Source: Candidatus Aphodomonas merdavium
Lineage (GTDB): Bacteria; Bacillota; Clostridia; Christensenellales; Aristaeellaceae
DNA length: 5,457 nt
Reading direction: 5' to 3'
NCBI GenBank assembly: GCA_018715585.1
Contig: DVLH01000098.1
Coordinates: 1 to 5,457, forward strand
The notes under the pieces were generated by a model. It was not told where the DNA came from. It did not search any database and saw only the letters and a program-made list of their open reading frames with translations. The position numbers and the translations under genes are program-made. Below are positions 4,972-5,457 of the stretch, piece by piece. Each line of letters starts with the position of its first letter. Positions within the stretch are counted from its first letter, which is position 1.

Positions 4972-4980
4972 AAAGGAGGG
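4972..4980 (+). promoter_or_regulatory. Ribosome binding site of adk
   Basis: AAAGGAGGG ends 5 nt before ATG 4986. It is strong and independent of secY, whose stop is 61 nt upstream of the adk start. Confidence 0.85.
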
Positions 4981-4985
4981 GTTCC

Positions 4986-5457
4986 ATGAACCTGATTTTT
5001 CTAGGCGCTCCAGGTTCCGGAAAAGGCACACAGGCTGAGCGTGTAGGCAAGTGGTTGAACATCCCGACCCTTTCGACGGGCGATATGCTGCGCGGCCATA
5101 TGAAGAACGGTACGGAGCTGGGAATGCAGGCGAAAGAGCACATCGACGCCGGCCGGCTCGTACCCGATGATCTGGTGATCGCAATGCTCAAAGACCGTCT
5201 GACACAGCCCGAGTTTCACAATGGCGTGATCCTGGACGGATTCCCGCGCACGATCAAACAGGCGGAAGCCTTGGAAGGAATTTTACAGGTCGATCATGTG
5301 ATCCATCTGGATATTCCGGACGAGACGATCGTCTGGCGTATGGCAGGGCGTCGTGTCTGTCCCGATTGCGGCTCGACGTATCATACAAGTTGGAAAGATT
5401 ACAGCGAAACTTGTGGGAAATGCGGTGCTACTCTCGCAGTGCGCGACGATGATAAGC
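4986..5457 (+). CDS. adk: Adenylate kinase, 5' part (runs off the window)
   Basis: The first 157 codons are present; the usual protein is about 215 residues, so the C-terminal quarter is missing. The enzyme interconverts ATP + AMP and 2 ADP in the cytoplasm. The P-loop GAPGSGKGT is at residues 7-15, the AMP-binding TLSTGDMLR at 28-36, and DGFPRT at 84-89. The LID begins GRRVCPDCG (121-129) and carries cysteines 125, 128, 143 and 146, a four-cysteine zinc site typical of Gram-positive enzymes. The LID is unusual: 14 residues separate C128 and C143, against 16 in the B. subtilis enzyme, and the common N-P-P-K stretch is absent. The segment before GRR (about 97-104) is also a few residues shorter than usual. 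The frame is open to the last base. Location after secY is the normal Firmicute arrangement. Confidence 0.96.
   Translation, partial: MNLIFLGAPGSGKGTQAERVGKWLNIPTLSTGDMLRGHMKNGTELGMQAKEHIDAGRLVPDDLVIAMLKDRLTQPEFHNGVILDGFPRTIKQAEALEGILQVDHVIHLDIPDETIVWRMAGRRVCPDCGSTYHTSWKDYSETCGKCGATLAVRDDDK

Overview
The window is a stretch of the conserved spc ribosomal protein operon, all on the + strand: rplX (3' end only), rplE, rpsN, rpsH, a 278-bp gap, rplF, rplR, rpsE, rpmD, rplO, secY, and adk (5' end only, running off the window). Gene order, strong AGGAGG-type ribosome binding sites, a zinc-ribbon (type Z) S14 of 61 residues, adk directly after secY and a four-cysteine LID in adenylate kinase all point to a Firmicute. 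The GC-rich composition and Arg/Ala/Gly-rich codon use suggest a GC-rich clostridial lineage such as Oscillospirales or Christensenellales. That placement is inference; no species is assigned.

Layout: 1-44 is the tail of L24. Positions 59-1215 carry L5, S14 and S8, each separated by 13-16 nt. Positions 1216-1493 are a non-coding, GC-rich region packed with inverted repeats, splitting what is normally a tightly spaced rpsH-rplF pair. Positions 1494-3659 carry L6, L18, S5, L30 and L15 with gaps of 2-21 nt. secY overlaps the end of rplO by one base. A 61-nt spacer holding a perfect 10-bp hairpin separates secY from adk, which is open at the right edge.

The ribosomal proteins supply parts of both subunits: L5 and L18 in the 5S rRNA particle, L6, L15, L24 and L30 elsewhere in the 50S, and S5, S8 and S14 in the 30S. 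SecY is the protein-export channel on which ribosomes dock, and adenylate kinase balances adenine nucleotides. The genes look intact and ordinary.

The real surprise is the 1216-1493 region. It holds at least seven short, mostly perfect stem-loops one after another, plus an 11-bp direct repeat in which each copy closes a CCGG hairpin. It could be a structured mRNA element or an inserted repeat element. Nothing in this one sequence decides between them. Smaller points of interest are an Arg/Asp-rich N-terminal extension on S5, a shortened LID loop in adenylate kinase, and the secY-adk hairpin. No CRISPR array, tRNA, rRNA or coding mobile element was seen.
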